A stretch of DNA of 31,603 nucleotides from Candidatus Falkowbacteria bacterium CG10_big_fil_rev_8_21_14_0_10_39_9. Lineage in GTDB: Bacteria > Patescibacteriota > Patescibacteriia > Patescibacteriales > UBA12465. The notes under the pieces are model-generated. The model searched no databases. It saw only the letters and a program-made list of their open reading frames with translations, and was not told where the DNA came from. The DNA lies in the NCBI GenBank assembly GCA_002778645.1, contig PFAQ01000017.1:1-31603 (forward strand). The letters are read 5' to 3'. This document shows positions 1 to 7,787 of the stretch, one piece after another (within the stretch, counting starts at the first letter, position 1; every line of letters begins with the position of its first letter). The position numbers and the translations under genes are program-made.

Positions 1-360
1 TCTTTGGTATTTATATTAGGCTTATTCTTCAGTTCTAAGCCAGTTTCGGCTATGCCCCTGGGAACATTATTGTATCGGACTTCCTGGCGAAATAATGCTT
101 ATGGTTATACCTCTAAGGATTTGTTTGTCATTGGTCAAAAGGGACTCATTACCGATATTTATAGCGGCCATGTGGGAATTTATATTGGTCATGAGAATGG
201 GGTAGACTATGTAGCCGAGGCTTTGCCCAGTGGTTTAGTTAAAACTCAGGCGAAATATTTTTTGAATACTCGAGCGGGAGAAAAATTGATTGGAGCCAAG
301 ATCCCTAAAATATTACTGAAGAACAGCGCGAAAATGTGGTGGCTCTGGCCCGGAGCTTGA
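1..360 (+). CDS. Secreted permuted NlpC/P60-like protein, N-terminal fragment (5' partial, frame-broken)
   Basis: The frame is open from base 1 and begins inside a signal peptide (hydrophobic VFILGLFF followed by a PVSA-type cleavage site), so the true start lies upstream of the window; TTG at 4 is only the first in-frame start-like codon. The region SGHVGIYIG near residue 55 is the His motif of circularly permuted NlpC/P60 (YiiX-like) papain-fold hydrolases, where His precedes Cys. The matching Cys motif (QWVCVGFTEKLYE) is in the next frame, at 336-1220, so these are two halves of one domain. The frame breaks in the AAAA run at 307-310: one extra A would give IPKNITEEQRENVVALARS and join the frames without loss. 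The expected product is an exported hydrolase acting at the cell surface. Whether the break is real or a base-calling error cannot be told from the sequence. Confidence 0.6.
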   Translation, partial: SLVFILGLFFSSKPVSAMPLGTLLYRTSWRNNAYGYTSKDLFVIGQKGLITDIYSGHVGIYIGHENGVDYVAEALPSGLVKTQAKYFLNTRAGEKLIGAKIPKILLKNSAKMWWLWPGA

Positions 361-1220
361 CGGACGCTAAGATGAAATATGATTTTGATTTTAGACATCA
401 GAAAGGGGCGGAGAGCGGGCAATGGGTTTGTGTGGGTTTTACCGAAAAACTTTATGAAAGCGCTAATACGACCAACCCCGGAGATCTAAATACTTTGGTT
501 TATAATCCGAATGAGTATGCGGTAGATATTACGCCCGATGGTTTTGATAATTATAGCACCTACAATTCTTCCGGTGATTGTTTTGCTACCACTAAAGAAT
601 TTTCCAAGATTGCGCGTCGACCTAACTTGTTATTACCCGCCCCGGAGATTATTGGTTATAACGCTGGTGTGGAAAATGGTTTAGATCACTATTTATTTTT
701 GCCCATGACTCAATTTTTACAGGGAACGTTAGAGGATGTAGCAGTAGATATTAATTTGGAAAGTGATTTTGAAGATGAAGAAATTCGGGGGCGAACACCT
801 CAGGTCGCTTTAATCTTCAAGTGGAGTTTGATTAATAATCCCAGTTCTAGTTTGCGTCAGATAGCAACGATTGTAAAAGATAAAATTTCTACTCTATTTA
901 AAAAGCCAACTGCTTTGGCGGTTTCAGTGTCAGATGGTAATAAATCTACCTCAGTTAAAAAGCCGGTTGCTACCACTAAGGCTAAAATAACAAAAGCTAT
1001 TACTGCCAAGACTACGAAATCTAAAGCGACTAAGGCGGTCAAAACCAAGGTTGGTTCTGTAGTCAAAACTGTTGCTAGTAAAACTACTCCAACTGCTAAA
1101 ATTAGCACTAGTTCGACTAAGGTTTTAGCTAAGACAACGGCGAGTATTAAAAAGCCGGTGGTTTCTATTCCTAAAACGGCAAGACCAGTGACCAAACCAG
1201 TAGTAACTCCTCTCCTTTAA
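336..1220 (+). CDS. Permuted NlpC/P60-like protein, C-terminal half plus Lys/Thr/Ala-rich linker (frame-broken)
   Basis: This frame is open from 309; GTG at 336 is only the first start-like codon and has no separate start signal. It carries the Cys half of the permuted NlpC/P60 domain (YDFDFRHQ, then QWVCVGFTEKL around residues 15-40), completing the His half encoded at 1-360. After about residue 185 the protein becomes a low-complexity Lys/Thr/Ala/Val stretch with many KPV, TKA and KTT units, typical of extended linkers in secreted proteins. The frame stops at 1220. The next frame, open from 1175, enters a lamin-tail domain in mid-fold, so a second break is likely between 1175 and 1220. I read 1-3613 as one damaged or misassembled multidomain gene; three independent genes is the less likely alternative. 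Confidence 0.6.
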   Translation: MVALARSLTDAKMKYDFDFRHQKGAESGQWVCVGFTEKLYESANTTNPGDLNTLVYNPNEYAVDITPDGFDNYSTYNSSGDCFATTKEFSKIARRPNLLLPAPEIIGYNAGVENGLDHYLFLPMTQFLQGTLEDVAVDINLESDFEDEEIRGRTPQVALIFKWSLINNPSSSLRQIATIVKDKISTLFKKPTALAVSVSDGNKSTSVKKPVATTKAKITKAITAKTTKSKATKAVKTKVGSVVKTVASKTTPTAKISTSSTKVLAKTTASIKKPVVSIPKTARPVTKPVVTPLL

Positions 1221-1261
1221 AATGGAAAGAAAAATCCAAGACTGCCATTGATCCCAGAATC

Positions 1262-3613
1262 ATGATTCGCTTTGGTAATGAGAGTGATGGTAGTTATCCG
1301 GGAGGAGCGGAAATATTGGGTGAGGGGTCATATCTGGTAGTAGATGATGAGGCTAGCGCCGAACTAAAAGCTCTGGCTGATGCGATTGTCACTAATACTA
1401 ATTTTTCTTGGGGTAAGGATGGCTATACAATTTATTTAGGATCAGGAGCAATCAGTGGTAGCGCCGATCCGGATATTGTGGATTATATTGGTTTCGGACC
1501 AGAGGCTAAATATTATGAAGGAGCAAGTCCCGCTCCAGCTTTTGCTCCCAGTTCAATCCTAATTCGCAAAGCCAATGCCCAGTCAACGGTGACTAGTTTG
1601 AGCGCCGGTGGTAGTGATGAGTTGGCGGGGCATAATTATGATACTAATAATAATCAAGCTGACTTTGTTTTGTTGATTCTAAATCCTGATCCAGTTATTC
1701 CTGATGATGATGAGGGGAATGGTGGAGGTGATGATAATCCGGCAACCTCCACTGAAGTGGTGGTGAGCTCTACTCCTAAAATTGTAATTTCTCGGGTGGC
1801 AGCTACTGGTGATGATGATTGGATAGATTTGTATAATAATAGCGATACTGATTTTGATTTAGCAGTAAATAATTATCATCTAGAAAAATCTAAGAGTGCG
1901 GTTGATCCGGTTATTATTATGCGTTTCGGTAATGAGAGCGATGGTACTTATCCGAGGGGGACGATTATTAAAGCTCGATCATATTATCGCGTTGTTCGCG
2001 ATGAGGCCAGCGTTGAGATTAAAGCTACGGCTGATGCCATAGCTTCCGGTAATAATTTTACCTTTGATGGTTCTGGCTATACTTTGTATTTAGGTTTAGA
2101 TAGTATTAGTGCTCCGGACGATGCTGATATTATTGATTTAGTTGGATTCGGGGTGGATGCAGTTTATTACGAGGGGTCGGGACCAGCTCCAGAGATTTTA
2201 GATCAGGGCTTTTTATCCAGAAAGGTAAGCGCTACTTCAACTCGGGAAACCTTGTCTGAAAATGGCCTAGAGTTTGATTTGGGGGCGGCCTATGACAGCA
2301 ATGATAATCAGTTCGATTTCGTGTTAATAGGCTCTGTAGTGGGGCCTGTAGAGCCTAATAATGGCTATAATTCACCCGGTTTAGCTCATCTGTGGCACTT
2401 TAACGAGTGTCGAGGTAATATTCTTAAAGATTCTGTTGGGACTAATGATTTCAACTATCCGGCTACGTGGCGAGTCGGGAAATGGGGTTGCGCCTTGGAG
2501 CAATATTATGCTTATCCTAAGTTGCAAACCAATTTTAACCAACCTCTAAATAGCGCTGGTGTATCGATTTTGTTTAATTATCAAAATACTTCGGCTTCAG
2601 GGAAAACCAGTATTTATTTGGCTGGTCCGGCCGGAGGGGTTGAGGTCGTGTTTGATCCTAATTTTACTCGAGTCAATGGTTTGCCAACTTTGTTTTATTC
2701 TAGTGATATTAAATGGCCCAGGGACAGTGTCTGGCATCAGGGGGTGTTGGTGATTAATGGCACTTCAGACTATTGGGAGCTTTATTTAGACGGAGAACGA
2801 GTTTACCAAGAATATTTTGAGGCAATTTTTTCTAAAGATTTTGCTCGGTTAGAAATTGGCAATAGCGATGGTTATAATTACTTGGATGAAGTGGGTATCT
2901 GGTCCAGGGCTTTGAGTGGGGCGGAAATAAAAAATATTTTTTTATCTCAATCGGAGTTAGCCCCAACCCTTAATCGATCAGCCCAATTGGCACCGGTAGA
3001 GATACATCATTGGAGTTTTGATGAGCGCAGTGGTAATTTGGCTCTGGATGATATTGCTAGCAGTAGTTTGTTTATAGATAGTAGTCAATGGGTGAGACTG
3101 GGGCATCAAGGACCGGCTATTTTGCATAACATGTATGCTAATCGAAAAATGGAGTTGAATTTTTCTCAGGAAATAAAAGAGATGGATTTAAGTTTAGATT
3201 TTTGGTGGTGCCTCCGGAATGATGGCGGCGGGCAGAGCGGGAAAATTAGTTTACTGGTGGCGGATAATAAGGCAATGTTTGCCTTGGTGGCTAGTGCCTA
3301 TCGTCCTAAGTATTATTTTAATAGCAATTCTGGAATTATTAGCGAAGGTTTTGGATTAACCCTACCGCACGATAGTGCTTGGCACCATTTAGTTTTAGTT
3401 TATGATTCTTATGAGTATAAATTAAATTTTTATGTTGATGGCGAATTAAAATATAGCACGCCGCAAACCTGGTTGTTAGATGAGGCGATTAAAAAGATGG
3501 AAATTTATAATGCCAATTGGGAATATGAAATTGATGATTTAAGTATTTGGCGCGGAGCCTTGAAGGCTCAACAAGTAAAAACTATTTACCAAAATGAAAC
3601 AGGTGGTAATTAA
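1262..3613 (+). CDS. Large surface protein with lamin-tail and LamG-like domains
   Basis: The first ATG is at 1262, but the frame is open from 1175 and there is no convincing start signal, so this is probably the continuation of the upstream secreted protein. Residues about 1-135 are the C-terminal part of a lamin-tail domain (MIRFGNESDGSYPGG; EYYEG-like loop). Residues about 170-360 are a complete second copy (KIVISRVAATGDDDWIDLYN through DNQFDFVLIG). Two concanavalin-A-like LamG domains follow: about 375-570 (LAHLWHFNE, WHQGVLVING, LDEVGIWSRALSG) and about 580-780 (EIHHWSFDE, WHHLVLVYD, IDDLSIWRGALK). Such domains commonly bind glycans or sit on cell surfaces. The first lamin-tail copy lacks about 40 N-terminal residues relative to the second. 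The gene ends just before a strong bidirectional terminator. The domain calls are confident; the exact function is unknown. Confidence 0.75.
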   Translation: MIRFGNESDGSYPGGAEILGEGSYLVVDDEASAELKALADAIVTNTNFSWGKDGYTIYLGSGAISGSADPDIVDYIGFGPEAKYYEGASPAPAFAPSSILIRKANAQSTVTSLSAGGSDELAGHNYDTNNNQADFVLLILNPDPVIPDDDEGNGGGDDNPATSTEVVVSSTPKIVISRVAATGDDDWIDLYNNSDTDFDLAVNNYHLEKSKSAVDPVIIMRFGNESDGTYPRGTIIKARSYYRVVRDEASVEIKATADAIASGNNFTFDGSGYTLYLGLDSISAPDDADIIDLVGFGVDAVYYEGSGPAPEILDQGFLSRKVSATSTRETLSENGLEFDLGAAYDSNDNQFDFVLIGSVVGPVEPNNGYNSPGLAHLWHFNECRGNILKDSVGTNDFNYPATWRVGKWGCALEQYYAYPKLQTNFNQPLNSAGVSILFNYQNTSASGKTSIYLAGPAGGVEVVFDPNFTRVNGLPTLFYSSDIKWPRDSVWHQGVLVINGTSDYWELYLDGERVYQEYFEAIFSKDFARLEIGNSDGYNYLDEVGIWSRALSGAEIKNIFLSQSELAPTLNRSAQLAPVEIHHWSFDERSGNLALDDIASSSLFIDSSQWVRLGHQGPAILHNMYANRKMELNFSQEIKEMDLSLDFWWCLRNDGGGQSGKISLLVADNKAMFALVASAYRPKYYFNSNSGIISEGFGLTLPHDSAWHHLVLVYDSYEYKLNFYVDGELKYSTPQTWLLDEAIKKMEIYNANWEYEIDDLSIWRGALKAQQVKTIYQNETGGN

Positions 3614-3636
3614 TTTTACTCTAGCCAGAAATTAAA

Positions 3637-3676
3637 ATATGTAAAAACCCTCTAGTGTTAGAGGGTTTTTACATAT
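3637..3676. terminator. Bidirectional intrinsic terminator, 18-bp stem
   Basis: A perfect inverted repeat: arms 3637-3654 and 3659-3676 flank a GTGT loop. The stem holds CCCTCTA/TAGAGGG flanked by A and T runs, so it can end both the plus-strand surface-protein transcript and the minus-strand aldolase transcript. Confidence 0.9.
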
Positions 3677-3697
3677 GCTTAGCTTTTTTAATTTAAT

Positions 3698-4603
3698 CTA
3701 TTTCTCCAGTAATTTTAATGCTTTAGCCAGGGAGCAGTCATGGTAGATAATTCCAGCAATGGCTCGGGCCAGTCTAACGGCGTCTGGAAGCGAATATTGG
3801 TGTAAGTTGCGACCCACGGCATTACCGGCAGTTTGAGCGATGTGAATTTGTTGATCAATATTTTTTAATAATTCTTCGGGACTCAATCTGGAACCACCTA
3901 CACAAATAACTTTAGTGTGACCGGCAGCGGCCACCACTGTTTTAAATTCCTTGGCAGTTTCTTCTTCTCCGGTATAAGGATATTTTACTTTGACGAAATC
4001 GGACCCCAGACAGGCGGCAACTCCAGCTCCGCCCGCAATAATATTAATATCATCTTCGTTAGGAATACTTTTGCCGCGCGGATACATCCAGATAATAGCT
4101 AGAAGTCCTTGGGCATGAGCATCTTTAATGATTTGAGCCGCTTCTCTTAATATCTCTGATTCATATTCACCGCCCAGGTAAACTGTATAACCAATGCCAA
4201 CAATATTGAGCTTACTTTGTTTCTTAAAATTTTTAACATCCTCTAAACTATACCAGCCATAGCTAACCGGATCATGATCTTTAATAGAAACCAGATTGGT
4301 GCGGGAGTTTAATTTCACAACATAAGGGATGTTTTTATAATCTGAACCGTACTTATCGATCAGTCCTAGTTGAGTCGCAAAAACACCAATTTCGGCTTGA
4401 TTGGCAATTTTAAATAAATGTTCCGGGTCCTGGTCTTCGATGGAAATATCATCCCCCTTAAAGTCATTGTTTAGGTGTTCCACTTTTTGGTCACCCGCGA
4501 AGAGAAATAATCGCCCCGTATCCTTGGTGGCCAAACGATAGTTTTTGGTATATTCTCTGGCTAAAGCGGTCGGGACGGTTAAGGGCACATTAACTTCGAT
4601 CAT
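3698..4603 (-). CDS. fba: Class I fructose-bisphosphate aldolase, archaeal (DhnA) type
   Basis: The 301-residue protein matches the DhnA/archaeal class I aldolase family, which splits fructose 1,6-bisphosphate into dihydroxyacetone phosphate and glyceraldehyde 3-phosphate through a lysine Schiff base. Visible landmarks are AGDQKVEH (36-43), the lysine strand DFVKVKYPY (202-210; Schiff-base Lys most likely 205 or 207), the phosphate-binding VGGSRL (235-240) and GRNLHQ (264-269). Length is close to, slightly above, the family's usual 260-280. It is transcribed alone, divergently from the gene at 4667, with a short AT-rich promoter region between them and a shared terminator downstream. It fits with the GAPDH at 29932 in a lower glycolytic pathway. 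The family also contains related aldolases (for example LsrF), so substrate is inferred, but fructose-bisphosphate is the most likely one here. Confidence 0.85.
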   Translation of the reverse strand: MIEVNVPLTVPTALAREYTKNYRLATKDTGRLFLFAGDQKVEHLNNDFKGDDISIEDQDPEHLFKIANQAEIGVFATQLGLIDKYGSDYKNIPYVVKLNSRTNLVSIKDHDPVSYGWYSLEDVKNFKKQSKLNIVGIGYTVYLGGEYESEILREAAQIIKDAHAQGLLAIIWMYPRGKSIPNEDDINIIAGGAGVAACLGSDFVKVKYPYTGEEETAKEFKTVVAAAGHTKVICVGGSRLSPEELLKNIDQQIHIAQTAGNAVGRNLHQYSLPDAVRLARAIAGIIYHDCSLAKALKLLEK

Positions 4604-4634
4604 AGTATTATTTTAATAATTATATTTATTATGC

Positions 4635-4644
4635 TATAATTATA
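4635..4644. promoter_or_regulatory. Overlapping divergent -10 elements
   Basis: TGCTATAAT at 4632-4640 is an extended -10 for the plus-strand gene at 4667. TATAAT read on the minus strand at 4644-4639 can serve the aldolase gene. The two overlap, so polymerase binding for the two genes may be mutually exclusive. No good -35 is visible for either. Confidence 0.55.
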
Positions 4645-4666
4645 CCATAATTAGTTAAATAATCAT

Positions 4667-5575
4667 ATGGCGCAAAATAATCTAAATAAAAAACTAGGCC
4701 TTAATCGTTATCAGGATCCGGGGGGAATTACTACCAAAAAATTGAATTTAGGTTTGTGGATCGTATCGCATAAACGGCAGTTTATATTGGGTGTGACTGG
4801 AGTTTTAATTGCTCTCTCGGTAGTTTTTTATGATTACTCCATTTATAGTTATATCGATTATTTATATTTCGGCGGGAAAGCAGAGCGGCTAGCTATAGAA
4901 CAAATGGCGACAGTCTCAGCAGTTGATGAGGTTCAAAGAATCAAGAACGCGGCCAAGAAATTGGAAGAGTCATCACCTCAGGTTTTTTTGAATAATGATA
5001 AGTATGATTTTTTGGCCAAGATTAAAAATCCTAATACTAATTTTTTCGCTAATTTTAATTATTGTTTTAACGACGGTAGCGTTGAATTGGCTTGTGGCTC
5101 TACTTTTATTCTACCAGACGAAACTAAATATGTGACGATTTTTTCTAATGAATTAAAATTTAAACCGGTTAATTTGAGTATTGTTATCAAGGATGTCACT
5201 TGGCAACGTTTAGACCTCCATAAATATCCGGATTGGAAAGGTTATTCCACTAGTCATTTAAATTTTATAGTCGAAAACGCTGCTTTTAAGACCTCGGAGA
5301 CCAGTGGTTTATCAGAAAAAATTGGTTTAGATATTTTAGATTTTGATATTACTAATCAAACGGCTTATAATTATTGGGAAGTGCCGGTCAGTATTATATT
5401 AATGGCTAGTGGCAATCCGGTGGCTGTGAATCATTATTCTTTGAGTGAATTTATTTCAGGTAGTAAGAGGTCGGTTCATTTGTCCTGGCCGGATTCCATC
5501 CCGAAACCGGATCAGATCACGGTTGTCCCTAATTTGAATATTTTGGATGATAATATTTTCATGAAGTATCAATAG
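4667..5575 (+). CDS. Membrane-anchored protein of unknown function
   Basis: I do not recognise a family. The 302-residue protein has a short basic N-terminus, one clear membrane segment at about residues 38-60 (QFILGVTGVLIALSVVFY), and then a mostly soluble, probably extracytoplasmic part. A helical stretch at about 75-105 (KAERLAIEQM to AAKKLEESS) is followed by a beta-rich region with two Cys at about 138 and 148. The arrangement suggests a bitopic N-in/C-out protein. It starts at the ATG 27 bp after an extended -10 (4632-4640) and has no Shine-Dalgarno sequence. A terminator-like hairpin separates it from rodA 54 bp downstream. The position next to rodA hints at an envelope role, but this is only context. 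Confidence 0.7.
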   Translation: MAQNNLNKKLGLNRYQDPGGITTKKLNLGLWIVSHKRQFILGVTGVLIALSVVFYDYSIYSYIDYLYFGGKAERLAIEQMATVSAVDEVQRIKNAAKKLEESSPQVFLNNDKYDFLAKIKNPNTNFFANFNYCFNDGSVELACGSTFILPDETKYVTIFSNELKFKPVNLSIVIKDVTWQRLDLHKYPDWKGYSTSHLNFIVENAAFKTSETSGLSEKIGLDILDFDITNQTAYNYWEVPVSIILMASGNPVAVNHYSLSEFISGSKRSVHLSWPDSIPKPDQITVVPNLNILDDNIFMKYQ

Positions 5576-5593
5576 AGTTTTTAGGTTTAATTT

Positions 5594-5619
5594 AAACCCC
5601 TTGATTAGTGGGTTTTTGT
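5594..5619 (+). terminator. Terminator-like hairpin directly before rodA
   Basis: AAACCC (5594-5599) can pair with GGGTTT (5610-5615), followed by a T-rich tract TTTTTGTTT. The stem is only 6 bp with a 10-nt loop, so termination may be partial. It lies only about 11 bp before the rodA start, so rodA is either read through or uses an unrecognised promoter. Confidence 0.5.
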
Positions 5620-5629
5620 TTATAAATTT

Positions 5630-6730
5630 ATGCTCAGTCGAGTTAAACTATATTTGAAGAATTTGGATTGGTTGCTGTTTATCTCAGTCTTACTGTTGGC
5701 GATCTTTGGTTTGATCGAAATCTATAGTATTGCCCTGGGTCAAGGCAGTGCTAATTTTACTGATTTTAGAAAACAGATTTTTTTTATTATTTTGGGTGTT
5801 GGCTTATTATTAGCTTTTTCTTTTATTGATTTTCAGTTTTTAAAGAGTATTAACCGCTATCTGTATATTGGCGGCATATTATTTCTAACGGCAGTTTTGC
5901 TGGTGGGCGATACTATTAAGGGAACTAAGGGTTGGTTTAATATTATGGGCCTGGGTATTCAGCCGGTAGAAATAGTCAAAATCATTTTGATAATTTTTTT
6001 GGCTCGGCTATTTTCCACGGCCGCTTTTAAAACTCGACCGCTCAAATATTTTATTATTTCCGGCTTGAGCACCTTTGGCCTAGCGGCTCTGGTTTTGGCT
6101 CAGCCAGATTTTGGTTCAGCTCTAATTTTATCTTTCATTTGGATCTTCATGTTGATTGTCGCTGGGTTTGATAAGAAGTATTTTATCGTTATTTTTCTAG
6201 TTTCGGTGGTAATTTTTGCTAGCGCCTGGTTGTTCTTCTTTAAGGATTATCAAAAAGAGAGAATTTTGACCTTTTTAAACCCAACCTATAACTCCCTTAA
6301 CCAGGGTTATAATATTTCTCAGGCGATAATTGCTGTCGGTTCGGGGGGGCTGACTGGTCGCGGGGTAGGTTTTGGTTCGCAGTCTCAGTTGAAGTTTTTG
6401 CCAGAGTCACATACTGACTTTATTTTTGCCGTTATTGCAGAAGAACTGGGATTTATGGGAATTGTGCTATTATTGGTGTTTTATGGGCTGTTTTTCTTCT
6501 CGGGGCTAACGGCTATCCGCAAAAGTAAAGATGATTTTGCCATTTTTTTCATTTTGGGGTCACTGGGCTTGATTTTTATTGAAATGTTTATTAATATTGG
6601 TATGAATATTGGGCTCATGCCCGTGGTCGGTATTTCTTTGCCCTTTATCAGTTATGGTGGCAGCTCGATTGTTGCCAGCTCTATACTGATAGGTATTATT
6701 CAAAATATTATCATTAAGTCTAAGATTTAA
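5630..6730 (+). CDS. rodA: RodA, SEDS-family peptidoglycan glycosyltransferase
   Basis: RodA/FtsW/SpoVE proteins polymerise lipid II into glycan strands together with a class B PBP. The 366-residue protein has about ten hydrophobic segments starting at residue 12. It contains GWFNIMGLGIQPVEIVKI (101-118), LAQPDFGSAL (156-165), NQGYNISQAIIAVGSGG (224-240) and GRGVGFGSQSQLKFLPES (243-260). HTDFIFAVIAEELG (261-274) carries Asp263, matching the essential aspartate reported for RodA, and the C-terminal SLPFISYGGSS motif is present. The direct Q-L-K-FLPESHTDF spacing favours RodA (elongation) over FtsW, but the symbol rests on similarity alone. bL25 follows after 6 bp, so the two are probably co-transcribed. 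Confidence 0.9.
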   Translation: MLSRVKLYLKNLDWLLFISVLLLAIFGLIEIYSIALGQGSANFTDFRKQIFFIILGVGLLLAFSFIDFQFLKSINRYLYIGGILFLTAVLLVGDTIKGTKGWFNIMGLGIQPVEIVKIILIIFLARLFSTAAFKTRPLKYFIISGLSTFGLAALVLAQPDFGSALILSFIWIFMLIVAGFDKKYFIVIFLVSVVIFASAWLFFFKDYQKERILTFLNPTYNSLNQGYNISQAIIAVGSGGLTGRGVGFGSQSQLKFLPESHTDFIFAVIAEELGFMGIVLLLVFYGLFFFSGLTAIRKSKDDFAIFFILGSLGLIFIEMFINIGMNIGLMPVVGISLPFISYGGSSIVASSILIGIIQNIIIKSKI

Positions 6731-6736
6731 AATCGT

Positions 6737-7384
6737 ATGGAAATCAAATTAACAGCGCAAGCTAGAGAGCTCAAGGAGAAATTAGCCAAAGATGTTATTC
6801 CGGCAGTTTTGTACGGACCAGGTTTAGCTAATTTAAATTTAAAATTAAGAAGAGTTGATTTAGAAAAAGCCGTGGCTGCCGGTGGTGAGTCAGCTTTGGT
6901 GGACCTAGAAATTGATGGAGGAAAGTCAGTTAAGGTTTTATTGAAAGACATTCAATTCCATCCTTTGAAGAATAATGTAGCTCAACACGTTGATCTTTAT
7001 CAGGTTGATATGAAGAAGAAGATTACCACTGAAATTCCAGTTCACTTTGTGGGTGAGTCTCGAGCCGTGAAGGAATTGGGTGGTATGTTAATCAAGACTA
7101 TGGACGCTATTGAAGTGGAATGTTTACCAACTGACTTAGTTGGTCACATTGATATTGATTTGTCAGTCTTGAAAGAAATTCATGATTCAGTGAAGGTGAG
7201 CGATTTGAAATTGGGTGCTGGTATTCACATCTTAAACGATATGGATGCTGATGTGGTAACTGTGGCCGAACAGCAAGTAGAGGAAGTAATTCCAGTTGTC
7301 GCTCCGGTCGAAGCTACTCCAGCTGTCGCTGCCACCAAAGAAGGTGCTACTCCAGCTACTGACGCCAAGAAGGATAAGAAATAA
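6737..7384 (+). CDS. rplY: 50S ribosomal protein bL25, CTC form
   Basis: bL25 binds 5S rRNA in the large subunit; the longer general-stress CTC form has an added C-terminal beta domain. The 215-residue protein has the N-terminal domain at about 1-90 (AVLYGPGLANLNLKL, VLLKDIQFHPLKNNVAQHVD) and the TL5/CTC C-terminal domain at about 93-180 (IPVHFVGESRAVKELGGML, HIDIDLSVLKEIHDSVKVSD). An Ala/Pro/Glu/Lys-rich tail follows, usual for this family. It begins 6 bp after rodA and ends before a strong terminator. Codon use looks more selective than in its neighbours, as expected of a highly expressed gene. Confidence 0.93.
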   Translation: MEIKLTAQARELKEKLAKDVIPAVLYGPGLANLNLKLRRVDLEKAVAAGGESALVDLEIDGGKSVKVLLKDIQFHPLKNNVAQHVDLYQVDMKKKITTEIPVHFVGESRAVKELGGMLIKTMDAIEVECLPTDLVGHIDIDLSVLKEIHDSVKVSDLKLGAGIHILNDMDADVVTVAEQQVEEVIPVVAPVEATPAVAATKEGATPATDAKKDKK

Positions 7385-7401
7385 TATTGATCTCATTTAT
7401 G

Positions 7402-7430
7402 AAAAACGCACCTATCTGGGTGCGTTTTTT
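7402..7430 (+). terminator. Intrinsic terminator after bL25
   Basis: AAAAACGCACC (7402-7412) pairs perfectly with GGTGCGTTTTT (7419-7429) around a TATCTG loop, followed by one further T. This ends the rodA-rplY transcript and isolates the toxin-antitoxin unit. Confidence 0.92.
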
Positions 7431-7444
7431 GGTTGACTGGGGTC

Positions 7445-7473
7445 TTGACGAGGTTATTATTTAGGTATATACT
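7445..7473 (+). promoter_or_regulatory. Promoter of the antitoxin-toxin unit
   Basis: TTGACG (7445-7450), a 17-bp spacer, and TATACT (7468-7473) form a near-consensus sigma-70-type promoter 35 bp before the antitoxin ATG at 7509. Confidence 0.8.
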
Positions 7474-7493
7474 ATGTGTATATAATATATACA
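7465..7493. promoter_or_regulatory. Palindromic operator for antitoxin autoregulation
   Basis: TGTATATAATATATACA (7477-7493) is a perfect 8+1+8 inverted repeat covering the predicted transcription start. GTATATAC (7465-7472) is a second perfect palindrome covering the -10. Repeated GTATATA half-sites over a promoter are what RelB/DinJ ribbon-helix-helix antitoxins usually bind. Binding here is inferred. Confidence 0.7.
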
Positions 7494-7508
7494 TTAAATT
7501 ATAAATCT

Positions 7509-7784
7509 ATGAACTCGGCAGTTATTAACATCAAAACAGATATTAAGATTAAAAAAGAAGCTCAAAAGATAACTTCTGATTTGGGTTTGAGTTTGAGTGG
7601 TGCTATCAATGGTTTTCTTAAACAACTTATTCGGGATAAGACAGTTTTATTTTCTTTAAATGAAAATGTCCCTAGTGCTTATTTACTATCCTCTATTAAA
7701 GAGTCGGAATCAGAGAGGAAAAAAGGTAATTTTCATTCTTTTAAAAATAGTCAAGAGTCTGTTAGTTTCTTGGATGGTAAATAA
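7509..7784 (+). CDS. RelB/DinJ-family antitoxin
   Basis: The 91-residue protein opens with a ribbon-helix-helix pattern: a beta strand (AVINIKTD), then helices through KIKKEAQKITSDLGLSLSGAINGFLKQLI, as in RelB/DinJ antitoxins, which repress their own operon and neutralise a RelE/YafQ-type RNase. The disordered C-terminal half (about 50-91) would wrap the toxin. I chose the ATG at 7509 because an earlier in-frame GTG at 7476 lies inside the promoter-operator region. A perfect operator palindrome precedes it. The partner toxin begins 3 bp after the stop but is disrupted, so this antitoxin now stands without a working cognate toxin in this window. Confidence 0.85.
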   Translation: MNSAVINIKTDIKIKKEAQKITSDLGLSLSGAINGFLKQLIRDKTVLFSLNENVPSAYLLSSIKESESERKKGNFHSFKNSQESVSFLDGK

Positions 7785-7787
7785 TTT

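Noticed and set aside
857..1195. 112-codon minus-strand frame opposite the linker
   Set aside because: Composition (Val/Leu/Ala/Thr repeats) is the mirror of the Lys/Thr-rich linker on the plus strand; no start signal or domain.
2559..2753. 64-codon plus-strand frame inside the LamG region
   Set aside because: Overlaps a confident LamG domain in another frame and has no independent support.
1262..3613. Tandem DNA repeat or mobile element in the surface protein
   Set aside because: Repetition is domain duplication at protein level (lamin-tail, LamG) with diverged DNA; no inverted ends or transposase.
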